Part shown: one piece after another, positions 31,544 to 40,268 of the stretch
Layout of the letters: the number at the start of each line of letters is the position of its first letter
Position numbering within the stretch: position 1 is the first letter of the stretch
Assembly: GCF_002242805.1 (NCBI RefSeq)
Contig: NZ_MCGQ01000016.1
Span: 372,481 to 436,480 of the forward strand
Direction of reading: 5' to 3'
Length of the DNA stretch: 64,000 bases
DNA from: Streptomyces diastatochromogenes
Lineage (GTDB): Bacteria > Actinomycetota > Actinomycetes > Streptomycetales > Streptomycetaceae
The notes under the pieces: generated by a model
What the model was told of the DNA's origin: nothing
The model's database searches: none
What the model saw: only the letters and a program-made list of their open reading frames with translations
Position numbers and translations under genes: made by a program

Positions 31544-32575
31544 TCAGACCTGGCCGGCCTTCTCCAGGGCGGAGCAGCAGGTGTCCACCAGGAGGCGGGT
31601 CACCACGTACGGGTCGACGTTGGCGTTCGGGCGGCGGTCCTCGATGTAGCCCTTGCCGTCCTTCTCGACCTGCCACGGGATGCGGACCGAGGCACCGCGG
31701 TTGGAGACGCCGTAGGAGTACTCGTTCCACGGGGCGGTCTCGTGCAGACCCGTCAGGCGGTCGTCGATGCCGGCGCCGTAGTTCTTGACGTGGTCGAGCG
31801 GCTTGGAGCCCTCACCGAGCGACTCGCAGGCGGTGATGATCGCGTCGTAGCCCTCGCGCATCGCCTTGGTGGAGAAGTTGGTGTGCGCACCGGCGCCGTT
31901 CCAGTCGCCCTTGACCGGCTTCGGGTCCAGGGTCGCGGAGATGCCGAAGTCCTCGGCGGTGCGGTACAGCAGCCAGCGGGCCACCCACAGGTGGTCGGAG
32001 ACCTCCAGCGGGGAGACCGGGCCGACCTGGAACTCCCACTGGCCGGGCATGACCTCGGCGTTGATGCCGGAGATGGCGAGACCCGCCTTCAGGCAGTTGT
32101 CGAGGTGGGCCTCGACGATCTCGCGGCCGAAGATCTCGTCGGCGCCGACGCCGCAGTAGTAGCCGCCCTGGGGGGCCGGGAAGCCGCCCTCGGGGAAGCC
32201 CAGCGGGCGGGCGCCGTCGAAGAAGGTGTACTCCTGCTCGATGCCGAAGATCGGCTCCTGCGCGGCGAACTTCTCGGCGACCTCGGCCAGCGCGGCACGC
32301 GTGTTGGAGGAGTGCGGGGTGAAGTCGATGTCCAGGACCTCGCACAGGACGAGGATGTCGTCGCCGCCGCGGATCGGGTCCGGGCAGGTGAAGACCGGCT
32401 TGAGCACACGGTCCGAGGAGTGCCCCTCGGCCTGGTTGGTGGACGACCCGTCGAAGCCCCAGATCGGCAGCGCGTCGAGACCGGCGGGGGAACCCGTGAT
32501 GATCTTCGTCTTGGAACGCAGCTTGGCCGTCGGCTCGGTGCCGTCGATCCAGATGTACTCAGCCTTGAAGGTCAC
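31544..32575 (-). CDS. glnII: Glutamine synthetase type II
   Basis: A 343-residue GSII, the short eukaryote-like form found in Streptomyces, Frankia and rhizobia. It makes glutamine from glutamate, ammonia and ATP. Typical blocks: WGFDGSSTNQAEG, FGIEQEYTFFD, MPGQWEFQVGP and WNGAGAHTNFSTKAMRE. Unlike GlnA it lacks an adenylylation tyrosine and is controlled mainly at transcription. The start is GTG 32575 with GAAGGA about 12 bases upstream. A GlnR-type box lies 104-141 bases upstream. The winged-helix regulator lies downstream on the same strand. Confidence 0.96.
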   Translation of the reverse strand: MTFKAEYIWIDGTEPTAKLRSKTKIITGSPAGLDALPIWGFDGSSTNQAEGHSSDRVLKPVFTCPDPIRGGDDILVLCEVLDIDFTPHSSNTRAALAEVAEKFAAQEPIFGIEQEYTFFDGARPLGFPEGGFPAPQGGYYCGVGADEIFGREIVEAHLDNCLKAGLAISGINAEVMPGQWEFQVGPVSPLEVSDHLWVARWLLYRTAEDFGISATLDPKPVKGDWNGAGAHTNFSTKAMREGYDAIITACESLGEGSKPLDHVKNYGAGIDDRLTGLHETAPWNEYSYGVSNRGASVRIPWQVEKDGKGYIEDRRPNANVDPYVVTRLLVDTCCSALEKAGQV

Positions 32576-32996
32576 GGGGCCACATCCTTCGGGGGTGGGT
32601 CGGGTGCACTCGCGGGTGCTTGCGGCGCTGCGGCACTGGGGCGCCGCGTCGATCTGCCGGGCAGCCTGTCAACAGGCGATTTCCCGTCCATTGCTCGCGT
32701 GTGAACCCCGTGTTACCTGGTGGTTCTGTGTCCCGACTCACGTTGTGAGGGCGGGGGCGGCGGGGTATGGGCCACCCCCTGGGCCCCCGAAGGCCGTTCG
32801 CGGGGCGGCGGCCGGAGACGGCCGGATCGCGGTGAGCCGGCCGGCCCCGGCCGGTGAGCCGGGGAACGGTTGCGTACGACAAGGCGCTGACCGGAGCCCC
32901 CGCCCCGAACACCCCGGCCGGCGACCGCCACCCCCGTAACGGTCGCCGCCCGGGGCGCCTGATCACCTCATCGATGTCCTGTCCGGTGGCCGAGCC
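32576..32996. other. Intergenic region upstream of glnII (421 bases)
   Basis: It holds the candidate GlnR box and presumably the glnII promoter in its left part. The remainder (32720-32996) is very G/C-rich with no coding signal, terminator or repeat that I could support. Confidence 0.6.
32679..32716 (-). promoter_or_regulatory. Candidate GlnR box upstream of glnII
   Basis: Read on the minus strand: GTAAC-n6-TTCAC-n6-GCAAT-n6-GAAAT. This fits the four-half-site arrangement gTnAc-n6-GaAAc-n6-GtnAC-n6-GAAAc known for Streptomyces GlnR, with the outer sites best conserved and the middle two weak. It lies about 104 bases before the GTG start. Confidence 0.68.
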
Positions 32997-33719
32997 TCAC
33001 CCCACCTTCTCGATCACCGCACGGCGGATGAGGAACTTGCCCGGCTCCCGGACCTGTTCGAAGGCCGCGTTGTTCAGCAGGACACAGCTGCCGGAGACCG
33101 AGGTGACCTTCACCGTCGTGGACTTGTTGTTGTCCAGGTTGGTGACCTTCAGGGTCGTACCCGCCGGGAACTGGTTACTGGACGCGGCCGGGGCACCGCC
33201 CTCGCCGGAGAGCGTCACGGTGGAGCCCTTGCAGACCTGCTGACCGGAGGCCGCGGCAGCGCCACCGCCGGCGTTTCCCGCGGCGCCGGTCTGCGCGGGC
33301 TGCGCGGACTGCTGGGCGCCGCCCGCCTGCTGGTTGCCCTGCTGACCCGCGTTGCCCTGCTGACCCGCGTTGCCCTGCGCCGCCTGGGAGCCCTGAGCCG
33401 ACTCCCCAACGGTGCATCCGGCAGCCTTCTGCTGGACCTCGATCTGTTTGATGACCGCCTCGCGGTTGGCGATCCGGGCCGCCGACTGCGCGTCCGGGTT
33501 CGCCTTCTGGTCCGCGATGAACTTGTCGTTGTTGCCGTGGGCCGTGGCCAGCCCCTGGCATACGGTCGAGTCCCCGGCGGACAGCGTCTTGGCGTTCTGC
33601 GGGCTCTGCGCGGCGTTCGAGGTGGACGCCAGCGCGAAGGCCCCGCCGCCCGCCACCGCCGCGGCGCTGAGGAGCAGCGCGAGCTTCTTCTTGGTGCTGA
33701 GAGTTCGCCTACGCGACAT
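32997..33719 (-). CDS. Secreted protein with Gln/Gly/Asn-rich linker
   Basis: A 240-residue exported protein. A signal peptide (MSRRRTLSTKKKLALLLS then an Ala-rich region, cleavage near SNA-AQS) is followed by a helical stretch bounded by Cys (TVCQGLATAHGNN to QQKAAGCTVG), a linker of repeated GNAGQQ units, and a C-terminal part (KGSTVTLSGEGG ... VLLNNAAFEQVRE) of unknown fold. The ATG has AGGAGG upstream. Its layout parallels the DUF1996 protein at 25.7-27.2 kb, which suggests a shared surface module. Function unknown. Confidence 0.85.
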   Translation of the reverse strand: MSRRRTLSTKKKLALLLSAAAVAGGGAFALASTSNAAQSPQNAKTLSAGDSTVCQGLATAHGNNDKFIADQKANPDAQSAARIANREAVIKQIEVQQKAAGCTVGESAQGSQAAQGNAGQQGNAGQQGNQQAGGAQQSAQPAQTGAAGNAGGGAAAASGQQVCKGSTVTLSGEGGAPAASSNQFPAGTTLKVTNLDNNKSTTVKVTSVSGSCVLLNNAAFEQVREPGKFLIRRAVIEKVG

Positions 33720-33839
33720 GCGCGCCTCCTGAAGAGGTAGGGGAGCGTACGCCGCTATGTACGAGATCCCGAACGAGGTTACTCAGCGGTTTACAGGAGT
33801 CACCGAAGTAACCTGCGTCACAAAGGAGTTGAGTCGCGC

Positions 33840-34208
33840 TCAGCTCTTGTTCCGGGAAAGCGCCTCCTGTACGGCCTCTTCGGTGCGGGCGACCAGGGCG
33901 GTTCCGTCCTCGGCCGTGATGATCGGGCGCTGGATGAGCTTGGGATGCTCGGCGAGGGCCGTGATCCACCGGTCCCGTGCCGTCTCGTCGCGCGCCCACT
34001 CCTTGAGCCCCAGCTCCTTGGCCGCGGCCTCCTGGGTGCGGGTGATGTCCCACGGTTCGAGCCCGAGCCGGTCGAGTACGGCCCTGATCTCGTCCTCGCT
34101 CGGCACGTCCTCCAGATAACGCCGGACGGTGTAGTCGGCCCCCTCGGCGTCGAGCAGGCTGAGCGCGCTACGGCACTTGGAGCAGGCCGGATTGATCCAG
34201 ATTTCCAT
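33840..34208 (-). CDS. ArsC/Spx-family thioredoxin-fold protein
   Basis: A 122-residue protein of the arsenate reductase (glutaredoxin-coupled)/Spx family. The N-terminal NPACSKCRSALSLL has a CxxC (Cys9, Cys12), and RPIITAEDGTALVART matches the family's RPIV region. The CxxC makes a pure ArsC role less certain; a thiol-based redox role is possible. No ars genes are adjacent. ATG 34208 starts exactly at the thioredoxin fold; upstream in-frame ATG 34277 adds an unlikely tail. Confidence 0.85.
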   Translation of the reverse strand: MEIWINPACSKCRSALSLLDAEGADYTVRRYLEDVPSEDEIRAVLDRLGLEPWDITRTQEAAAKELGLKEWARDETARDRWITALAEHPKLIQRPIITAEDGTALVARTEEAVQEALSRNKS

Positions 34209-34557
34209 GCGGTCCACGGTATGCGAGAACGGTCTCCCGCCGGTGTCGCGGGTGGGGGCCACTCTGGGTGGCTTCATGGTGCAATGCGGTCATACGCTCG
34301 TTGCGTGCCATGGTCGCGGCCGTCGGCACCGGCCCGGGCGGACCACCCTCGCCGGTGGGCTCTGTTCGATTTTGACGCCACCTCACGCGTACCTCTCGAA
34401 CCTGCCGTGACATGGCGGCAATTTCCCTGCTGACCTGGACCTTTGACGGACCCTCCGGACTCCCTCATTGTCAGTGCCCGGCAGTAGAATGGAGTCAGTG
34501 TTCGAGGGTATCGCCGGAGCCTGCCGGTGCTGCCCTGACCGCGACAGGAGGATGCCT
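34209..34557. other. Divergent intergenic region (349 bases)
   Basis: It lies between the ArsC-like gene and the small gene at 34558. A -10-like TAGAAT is seen at 34485-34490, on the side of the rightward gene, without a convincing -35. No coding frame or repeat is supportable. Confidence 0.45.
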
Positions 34558-34872
34558 GTGCCCGCTGCCGCCCTGACGACCAAGCCGTTGCCGACCCAGT
34601 CCACCGCCAAGCGTTCCGTTCGGCTCGACTCGCCCTACGTGCCGATGGAGAAGCGTGCCCTGCCGGCCGGGCGGCCGCGCGAGTGGTACGTGACGCACAA
34701 CCGGCGCCTGAAGGCCATGCGCCTCGCCATAGCCCTGCTCGACCTGGGCATCTACCTGCCCAACCAGGCGCGCAACGAGACGATCCGCAGCACCGCGGAG
34801 AAGATCGGCGTGCACCCGCCGTCGGACACGACGTGCCACATGGTGCGGGCGTTCATGCGGTACTCGCGCTGA
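34558..34872 (+). CDS. Small conserved basic protein of unknown function
   Basis: A 104-residue product starting at GTG 34558, six bases after AGGAGG (34546-34551). An ATG at 34552 abuts that ribosome site and is less likely. It is basic, with SPYVPMEKRALPAGRPREWY and a helical RRLKAMRLAIALLDLGIYLP segment ending near TCHMVRAFMRYS. No family or motif known to me explains it; coding quality is high and it ends at a strong terminator. DNA or RNA binding is conceivable from charge but not shown. Confidence 0.82.
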   Translation: MPAAALTTKPLPTQSTAKRSVRLDSPYVPMEKRALPAGRPREWYVTHNRRLKAMRLAIALLDLGIYLPNQARNETIRSTAEKIGVHPPSDTTCHMVRAFMRYSR

Positions 34873-34877
34873 GCCGT

Positions 34878-34917
34878 GGTGCCGGGTGCCCCGCGTCCGT
34901 GCGGGGCACCCGGCACC
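34878..34917. terminator. Bidirectional terminator
   Basis: A perfect 17-bp inverted repeat (34878-34894 / 34901-34917, GGTGCCGGGTGCCCCGC) with a 6-base loop, between the convergent genes ending at 34872 and 34918. Confidence 0.88.
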
Positions 34918-36102
34918 TCACGCCGACAACTCCCGCTCCCACGGCGTCCGGAACCGCGGAGTCACCTTCGTCGCCCCCACCCACGCCCGCAGCCGCTCCG
35001 CCTCCGCCGCGACCGCCGCCTCGGCCTCCCGGCGTACCCCAGGCTCGGCGATGCGCCAGACGATCTCCCCGTCCGCCCGCTGGGCCCAGCCGCCCACCAC
35101 CCTGCCGTCCCACCACACCGTCGGGCCCACGTTGCCGCTGCGGTCGAAGAGGTACGGGCGCAGGTCCGGGGCGAGATACCAGTCGCGCTGCTGCCAGGCC
35201 ATGGCCGTCGGGTCGAGGCCGGGCAGCAGGGCCGCCCAGGGCTCCCCGGGGGCCGCCACCGGGTCCGCGTCACCGTCGGCGACGTAGCCCGTGCCCTCGT
35301 CCAGAACGACCTCCTGTGCGCCGATCGCGGACAGGGCGCGGCGCACCTCGGTGACCCGCCAGCCGGTCCACCACTTCAGGTCCGCCTCCGTCGCCGGGCC
35401 GCACGCCCGCAGCCAGCGGTCCAGCAGGTCCGCCTGGGCCCGTGCCGTGTCCAGTTCGGGGTGCTCGGGTGCCGGCGCCCAGCGGAACTGGCTGGACGTC
35501 CAGGAGCCGAGCGGGCGGCCGCGGATCACCTTGCCCTCGACGCCGAGCACGCGCAGCAGGCGGGAGGAGACCGTGTGGACGCCCTCGTAGCTCTTCCCGG
35601 CCGCGTACACGAACTGCTCGCGCAGGCGCGGCTCGTCGGCCGTCAGCTCCGCCGCCGTCGCCTGGCCCCGCCGGGCCAGCGCGGCCAGCGCGGACGCCTC
35701 GACCTCGGCCAGCCAGGCCGCGTCCGGGGCGCCTGCCTTGGCCATGTCCTTGAGCAGGTGGGCCCGTTCGCGGGCGGCCACCGTGAGACCCGTCGACGCG
35801 TGGACGACGGCCGTCAGCTCGGCGGGGAACACGAACACCGTGTGCCGCATGCCGTGCATCCGGACCAGTGTGCGGTCCTCGTACAGCGCCCGCTCCGTCT
35901 CCGGCACCGCCTTCGCCGGGTCGGCGAGCCGCGCCGCCACCGCCAGGTACACCGTCGCCGGGTCCGAGCCGTGCAGGGCCACCAGCGAGGCAGCGACCTC
36001 CTCGGGCGTCGCAGCCCGTGCCGTACCCGCCAGGCGGTGCCGCAGGGCGAGCCGGGCCCGCCGCTCCGCCACGTCGATGTGCCGCCGCCGTCCGTCACCC
36101 AT
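34918..36102 (-). CDS. Winged-helix DNA-binding protein, PF06224 (YcaQ/AlkX type)
   Basis: A 394-residue member of the HTH_42 winged-helix family, related to the DNA glycosylases YcaQ and AlkX that act on crosslinked or alkylated bases. Recognisable blocks: GSDPATVYLAVAARL, RMHGMRHTVFVFP, GRPLGSWTSSQFRW and GPTVWWDGRVVGGW. DNA-repair glycosylase activity is inferred from the family. ATG 36102 has GGGGAGG upstream; a longer frame to 36174 is possible but lacks a ribosome site. It is divergent from the DUF2252 gene. Confidence 0.85.
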   Translation of the reverse strand: MGDGRRRHIDVAERRARLALRHRLAGTARAATPEEVAASLVALHGSDPATVYLAVAARLADPAKAVPETERALYEDRTLVRMHGMRHTVFVFPAELTAVVHASTGLTVAARERAHLLKDMAKAGAPDAAWLAEVEASALAALARRGQATAAELTADEPRLREQFVYAAGKSYEGVHTVSSRLLRVLGVEGKVIRGRPLGSWTSSQFRWAPAPEHPELDTARAQADLLDRWLRACGPATEADLKWWTGWRVTEVRRALSAIGAQEVVLDEGTGYVADGDADPVAAPGEPWAALLPGLDPTAMAWQQRDWYLAPDLRPYLFDRSGNVGPTVWWDGRVVGGWAQRADGEIVWRIAEPGVRREAEAAVAAEAERLRAWVGATKVTPRFRTPWERELSA

Positions 36103-36272
36103 GCCGACCTCCCCGTCGCTCACGCTGCCCTTCCCTGCATGGTCGCCGACGCCACTGACAGTCGCCCCCTTCACCCGATCGCCGTGCCCGGCATGCGCAC
36201 GACCGCCCCCGCGTCCTTCACTGCGAACAGGAGGTGGCGGGAGGGCGAGGCCCCGGAGAGAGAGGCTGTCGT

Positions 36273-37640
36273 ATGAGCATCCCCGAGGTCCATCCGGCGC
36301 GCGGTACCCCCGAGGACCGGGCCCGGCGCGGCAAAGAGGCCCGCAAGCACGCCCCCCGCTCCGCGCACGCCCTCTGGCTCCCGTCCGCCGACCGACGCGA
36401 CCCCGTCGCCGTACTGGAGCGGCAGGGCCGGGACCGGCTGCCGGAGCTGCTGCCGATCCGGTACGGGCGGATGGCCGGCTCGCCGCTGGCCTTCCTGCGC
36501 GGCGCCGCCGCGGTGATGGCCGCCGACCTCGCCGGCCAGCCGCACACCGGGCTCACCGTGCAGCTGTGCGGCGACGCCCACCTGCTCAACTTCGGGCTCT
36601 ACGCCTCCCCGGAACGTGCCCTGCTCTTCGACCTCAACGACTTCGACGAGACCCACCCCGGGCCCTTCGAGTGGGACGTCAAACGGCTCGCGGCCAGTGT
36701 GGCCGTGGCCGCCCGGGAGAACGGGCACACCAAGGCCGGGGAACGGGTCGCGGCCCGGGCGGCCGCCGCCGGGTACCGCACCGCCATACGCCGGATGGCC
36801 GGACTCGGGGAGCTGGCCGTCTGGTACGAGCAGGTCGACGCCGAGAGCCTGCTGCCCCTCGTCCGCTCCGCCCGCCGCCGGCGCCGCCTGGAGTCCAGCC
36901 TCACCCGGGCGCGCCGCCGCACCAGCCTCCAGGCGCTCGGCAGCCTGACCGAGGTGGTGGGCGGGCGGCGCCGGATCATCCACGACCCGCCGCTCCTGGA
37001 ACCCGCCGGCGTGCCGGACATGGCCTCCCTGCGCAAGATCTTCTGCGACTACCGCTCCACCCTCGCCGAGGAGCGCCGCCACCTCCTCGACCGCTACCGC
37101 TTCGTCGACGCCGCCCGCAAGGTCGTCGGCGTCGGCAGCGTCGGCACCCGCTGCTTCATCGTGCTGCTCGCCGGGCGGGACGCCGACGACCCGCTGTTCC
37201 TGCAGATCAAGGAGGCGCGGGCCTCGGTGCTCGAGGAGCATCTGCCGAGCGGTCCGTACGTCCATCCCGGGCACCGGGTGGTCGCCGGACAGCGGCTGCT
37301 GCAGTCCGCCACCGACATCTTCCTCGGCTGGATGAACGGGCCGCAGGGCCGCTCCTTCTACTGGCGCCAGCTGCGCGACATGAAGGGCTCCGCCGAGGTC
37401 GCCGGCCTGGACCCGGCCGGTCTGCTCGCCTACGCCCGGCTGTGCGGCGCCACCCTGGCCCGCGCCCACGCCCGCTCCGGCGACCGCATCGCCATCGCCG
37501 CCTACCTCGGCACCGCCGACACCTTCGACCACGCCGTCGCCGACTTCGCCGTGGCCTACGCCGACCGGACCACCGCCGACCACGCCACCCTCGGCGCGGC
37601 CATCACTGCGGGCGTGGTGACGGCGACGCCGGGGGTGTGA
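36273..37640 (+). CDS. DUF2252 protein (kinase-like fold)
   Basis: A 455-residue cytosolic protein of the DUF2252 family, common in actinobacteria and distantly kinase-like. Family signatures are present: RYGRMAGSPLAFLRG, LCGDAHLLNFGLY, FDLNDFDETHPGPFEWDVKR and GVGSVGTRCF. The GDAH-N-F-D-x-N-D-F-D layout resembles an APH-like catalytic loop, but the phosphate acceptor is unknown. The ATG has GAGAGAG a little upstream. Function uncharacterised. Confidence 0.86.
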   Translation: MSIPEVHPARGTPEDRARRGKEARKHAPRSAHALWLPSADRRDPVAVLERQGRDRLPELLPIRYGRMAGSPLAFLRGAAAVMAADLAGQPHTGLTVQLCGDAHLLNFGLYASPERALLFDLNDFDETHPGPFEWDVKRLAASVAVAARENGHTKAGERVAARAAAAGYRTAIRRMAGLGELAVWYEQVDAESLLPLVRSARRRRRLESSLTRARRRTSLQALGSLTEVVGGRRRIIHDPPLLEPAGVPDMASLRKIFCDYRSTLAEERRHLLDRYRFVDAARKVVGVGSVGTRCFIVLLAGRDADDPLFLQIKEARASVLEEHLPSGPYVHPGHRVVAGQRLLQSATDIFLGWMNGPQGRSFYWRQLRDMKGSAEVAGLDPAGLLAYARLCGATLARAHARSGDRIAIAAYLGTADTFDHAVADFAVAYADRTTADHATLGAAITAGVVTATPGV

Positions 37641-37659
37641 CCGGGGCCGGGGGCGCCGC

Positions 37660-39297
37660 TCAGCCGTACCGCTCCAGCAGCCCGCGCACATACGCCTCCA
37701 GCCGCCCGCCCAGCACCTCCGGCGTCAGATCGGTACGCCCCAGCTCACGCCACGGTCCGGCCAGCTTCTCCGCGTCGGGGGAGTAGGCCAGGGCGTCCAG
37801 CAGCCGCCAGTACAGGTGGTCCGGCCCGTCCGCGAGCCCGTGGGCGCCCTGTTCCTCGTACCGGTCCCCGAAGGCGAGCCCGTGCGCCGGGCCGTGCAGC
37901 AGGGCCAGCGCGGTCGAGCAGTGGGCGACGTCGAGGTCGGCGGGGCCCCACGAGGTCTCCACCCAGTCGACGACCCCGCTGACCCGCATTCCGTCGCCGG
38001 CCCCGGTGAAGAGCACGTTCCCGGGGTGGTAGTCCCGGTGCAGGAAGCGGCCCCGGTACGGCGGCGGGTCGCGGCGGATCACGTCCACCGCCCGCTCCCA
38101 CATCCCGCCCTCCGGGGTGCGCACCCGCTCCGGCGAGGTCCACGCCTGGTACGGGCGCGGACGCTCCTCGGGGTCGACCGTGTGGATCCGCACCAGCTGG
38201 GCGGCGAGCAGGTCCAGACGCCGGTCCAGGGACTCCCGGTCCTCCTCGTCCACCCGCACCAGACCCGGCAGCCGGGTCATCAGCAGCGAGGGGTGGTCGC
38301 AGTGTTCGCCGCCTGCGTCCACGGCGACCAGCGCCGGGGCCGGGATGCCCTCCTGCCCCGCCAGCAGGCCGAGAACGCCCGCCTCACGGGACAGCAGGCC
38401 CGGGGCGTGCCGCCGGAAGAAGGGCTTCACGAAGGTGCGCAGCACCAGCTCCTTGCCGTCGTCCAGGGTGAGCCCGCGCATCTGCGAGGACCAACCCCCT
38501 GAGAGCGGGCGGGAGTCGGTGACCGAACGCCCCTGCGGAAGCTGCTTGGCCACCCACCTCCGCGTCGCCGCCCAGCCCTGCTCCTCCAGCCCGCCCAGCA
38601 GAGCCGCGACGAACTCCCGCCGGTCTCCGGCGTGGTCGCGGAACCACAGCCCCAACCGGTGCTCGGCGTCCGGGAGTTCGAAGCGGGTGTACTGGGCGCG
38701 CGCCGCCAGCGCGTCCTGGACGGCCTCCGTCACCTCCGGCGGGATGACCGCGTCCGTGCCGGGTACGGCGAGCACCGCCCGGCCCTCGTACGCCCGCAGG
38801 GCCGTGAGGGCGGGGGAGTTCCGCCAGCTGCCGGGCGTCCGGATGATCTCGCTGAACCTGCCGTTGCCCTCCCCGAAGGGCACGTCATGGGCCTCCGGCG
38901 CGTACACGGCGGGTGCGCACAGGCCCACGGCGGCCACCCGTGGGCCGTAGTGCCGTACGAGATCCGCGACCGTCTGGCCGCTCATGCTGAACCCCACCAG
39001 GACCAGCGGGTCGTTCGCCGGAGCGTGTGCGTCGAGCACGGCCACCGCCTGTTCGAACCGCCGGCGCAGGCTCAACTCGGCGAGCGCGCCGGTGCTTTCG
39101 CCGTGTCCGGAGAAGTCGAAGGCCAGGGCCCGGCAGCCGTGCGAGGCGGCCTCGGTGAGCAGGGGCAGCAGCCGCTCCTTGCTGCCGTTGCCCGCGCCGT
39201 GCAGGCAGACGACGGTGGCCCGGCCGGGACCGCCGCCGTACAGACCGCTGAGGCGTTCACCGTCGTACGCGTGAGTGAAGGAGATCGGCTCGCTCAT
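37660..39297 (-). CDS. Alpha/beta-hydrolase fused to an APH-type phosphotransferase
   Basis: A 545-residue single open frame with two unrelated enzyme domains. Residues 1 to about 240 are an alpha/beta hydrolase: CLHGAGNG oxyanion region, nucleophile elbow GFSMSGQT (Gly-x-Ser-x-Ser-Gly), and a late VPGTDAVIP Asp and DAEHR His. From about residue 260 to the end is an aminoglycoside/choline-kinase-like domain: RFLHRDYHPGNVLF (catalytic Asp) and GVVDWVETSWGPADLDVAH. ATG 39297 was chosen over a GTG-side start at 39306. A double enzyme that both hydrolyses and phosphorylates small molecules is inferred; the substrate is unknown. A sequencing-fused artefact is possible but the frame is clean. Confidence 0.85.
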   Translation of the reverse strand: MSEPISFTHAYDGERLSGLYGGGPGRATVVCLHGAGNGSKERLLPLLTEAASHGCRALAFDFSGHGESTGALAELSLRRRFEQAVAVLDAHAPANDPLVLVGFSMSGQTVADLVRHYGPRVAAVGLCAPAVYAPEAHDVPFGEGNGRFSEIIRTPGSWRNSPALTALRAYEGRAVLAVPGTDAVIPPEVTEAVQDALAARAQYTRFELPDAEHRLGLWFRDHAGDRREFVAALLGGLEEQGWAATRRWVAKQLPQGRSVTDSRPLSGGWSSQMRGLTLDDGKELVLRTFVKPFFRRHAPGLLSREAGVLGLLAGQEGIPAPALVAVDAGGEHCDHPSLLMTRLPGLVRVDEEDRESLDRRLDLLAAQLVRIHTVDPEERPRPYQAWTSPERVRTPEGGMWERAVDVIRRDPPPYRGRFLHRDYHPGNVLFTGAGDGMRVSGVVDWVETSWGPADLDVAHCSTALALLHGPAHGLAFGDRYEEQGAHGLADGPDHLYWRLLDALAYSPDAEKLAGPWRELGRTDLTPEVLGGRLEAYVRGLLERYG

Positions 39298-39396
39298 GAC
39301 ACCCATTCACTCACGGAAATCGGGATGCACTCCGAGTGACCGGATCCCTACGCTGGATGCACGCCGATCACACATCCACGCGAACGGAGGACCGTC

Positions 39397-39666
39397 ATGG
39401 GCACCATCGTCCTGTCCGGGACCGCCGTCCTGGTGATCCTCGGATTCGGAAACCACACCTGGTGGCTCGCCGCCGTCGCCGTGCTCTTCCTCTACGTGCG
39501 GTACGGGCGGGGCGAAACCCCGTCCGCCGGGGGAGGACAGCCGGGCGCGCCCACCACCTACCAGGCCTACCGCGAGCGCCGGGACCGCCAGGCCAAGTGG
39601 GAGCGCCGCTACCGTCGCGAGCGCCCCTACGAGGCCCGGCGCCAGGAGCGCGAGAAGAGCAAGTGA
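39397..39666 (+). CDS. Small membrane protein of unknown function
   Basis: An 89-residue product. MGTIVLSGTAVLVILGF and TWWLAAVAVLFLYVRYG form one or two membrane helices, followed by a highly basic Arg-rich tail (YRERRDRQAKWERRYRRERP). The ATG has GGAGG upstream (39386-39390). A positively charged cytoplasmic tail is expected. Downstream lies a terminator shared with the convergent PspAB gene. Confidence 0.78.
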   Translation: MGTIVLSGTAVLVILGFGNHTWWLAAVAVLFLYVRYGRGETPSAGGGQPGAPTTYQAYRERRDRQAKWERRYRRERPYEARRQEREKSK

Positions 39667-39670
39667 GCCA

Positions 39671-39701
39671 GGGAGCCCCCGGTCACAGGCCGGGGGCTCC
39701 C
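39671..39701. terminator. Terminator between convergent genes
   Basis: GGGAGCCCCCGG (39671-39682) pairs with CCGGGGGCTCCC (39690-39701), 12 bp. The stop codon of the leftward gene (39683-39685) lies in the loop. Confidence 0.8.
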
Positions 39702-40267
39702 CACACCGGGAACCAGCGGCTCAGGTCCTGCTCGATCCTGAGGTCGTTCACGAGCTGCGCCTTCACCTGCAACTCCAGCGCGCTGTCCCGGCGTTCGGCG
39801 GCGCCGGGCAGGGGCGCGAAGGGATAGAAGGTGCCGCGCTTGTAGAGGTAGACGAGGGCCAGGCGCCGTCCCCGCTCGTCCTCGAAGGCGGCCAGGGAGC
39901 ACAGCAGCTGCGGTCCAAAGCCGTTGACCTCCATCGAGCTGTTCACCGCGTGCAGGTCGTTGACCAGCTGGGGCAGCTGGTCGGGGGCCCGCCGGGAGAC
40001 CAGCCAGGAGTAGCCGTAACCGTCCTGGGTCAGTTCCACCGGGGGACCGGCGCGGTCGGCGTCCGCGTCGAGCAGGGCCTGCACCTCCCGGTGGGTCTGC
40101 TCGAAGGCCGCGCCCTCGACCGTGGCGAAGCACACCGCACCCACCCCGGTCGGCGTGAACCCCGCTGCCGCCTGGAGCGTGATCGCCGCCGAGGGCAGCG
40201 CGAACAGCTGGTCGAGGTCGGGCGCGACGGGTTTCGTCCGCCCGAGCAGGATGTCCAGCAGCCCCAA
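39683..40267 (-). CDS. pspAB: PspA-associated protein PspAB-like
   Basis: A 194-residue conserved actinobacterial protein beginning MGLLDILLGRTK, recalled as the PspA-associated PspAB family, commonly next to htpX. It follows htpX by 53 bases on the same strand. TTG at 40267 must be the start because TGA lies just two codons before it in frame. No ribosome site is evident, so translation may be coupled to htpX. A role in membrane stress is inferred from partner genes. Family name is from memory. Confidence 0.8.
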   Translation of the reverse strand: MGLLDILLGRTKPVAPDLDQLFALPSAAITLQAAAGFTPTGVGAVCFATVEGAAFEQTHREVQALLDADADRAGPPVELTQDGYGYSWLVSRRAPDQLPQLVNDLHAVNSSMEVNGFGPQLLCSLAAFEDERGRRLALVYLYKRGTFYPFAPLPGAAERRDSALELQVKAQLVNDLRIEQDLSRWFPVWGAPGL

Positions 40268-40268
40268 A

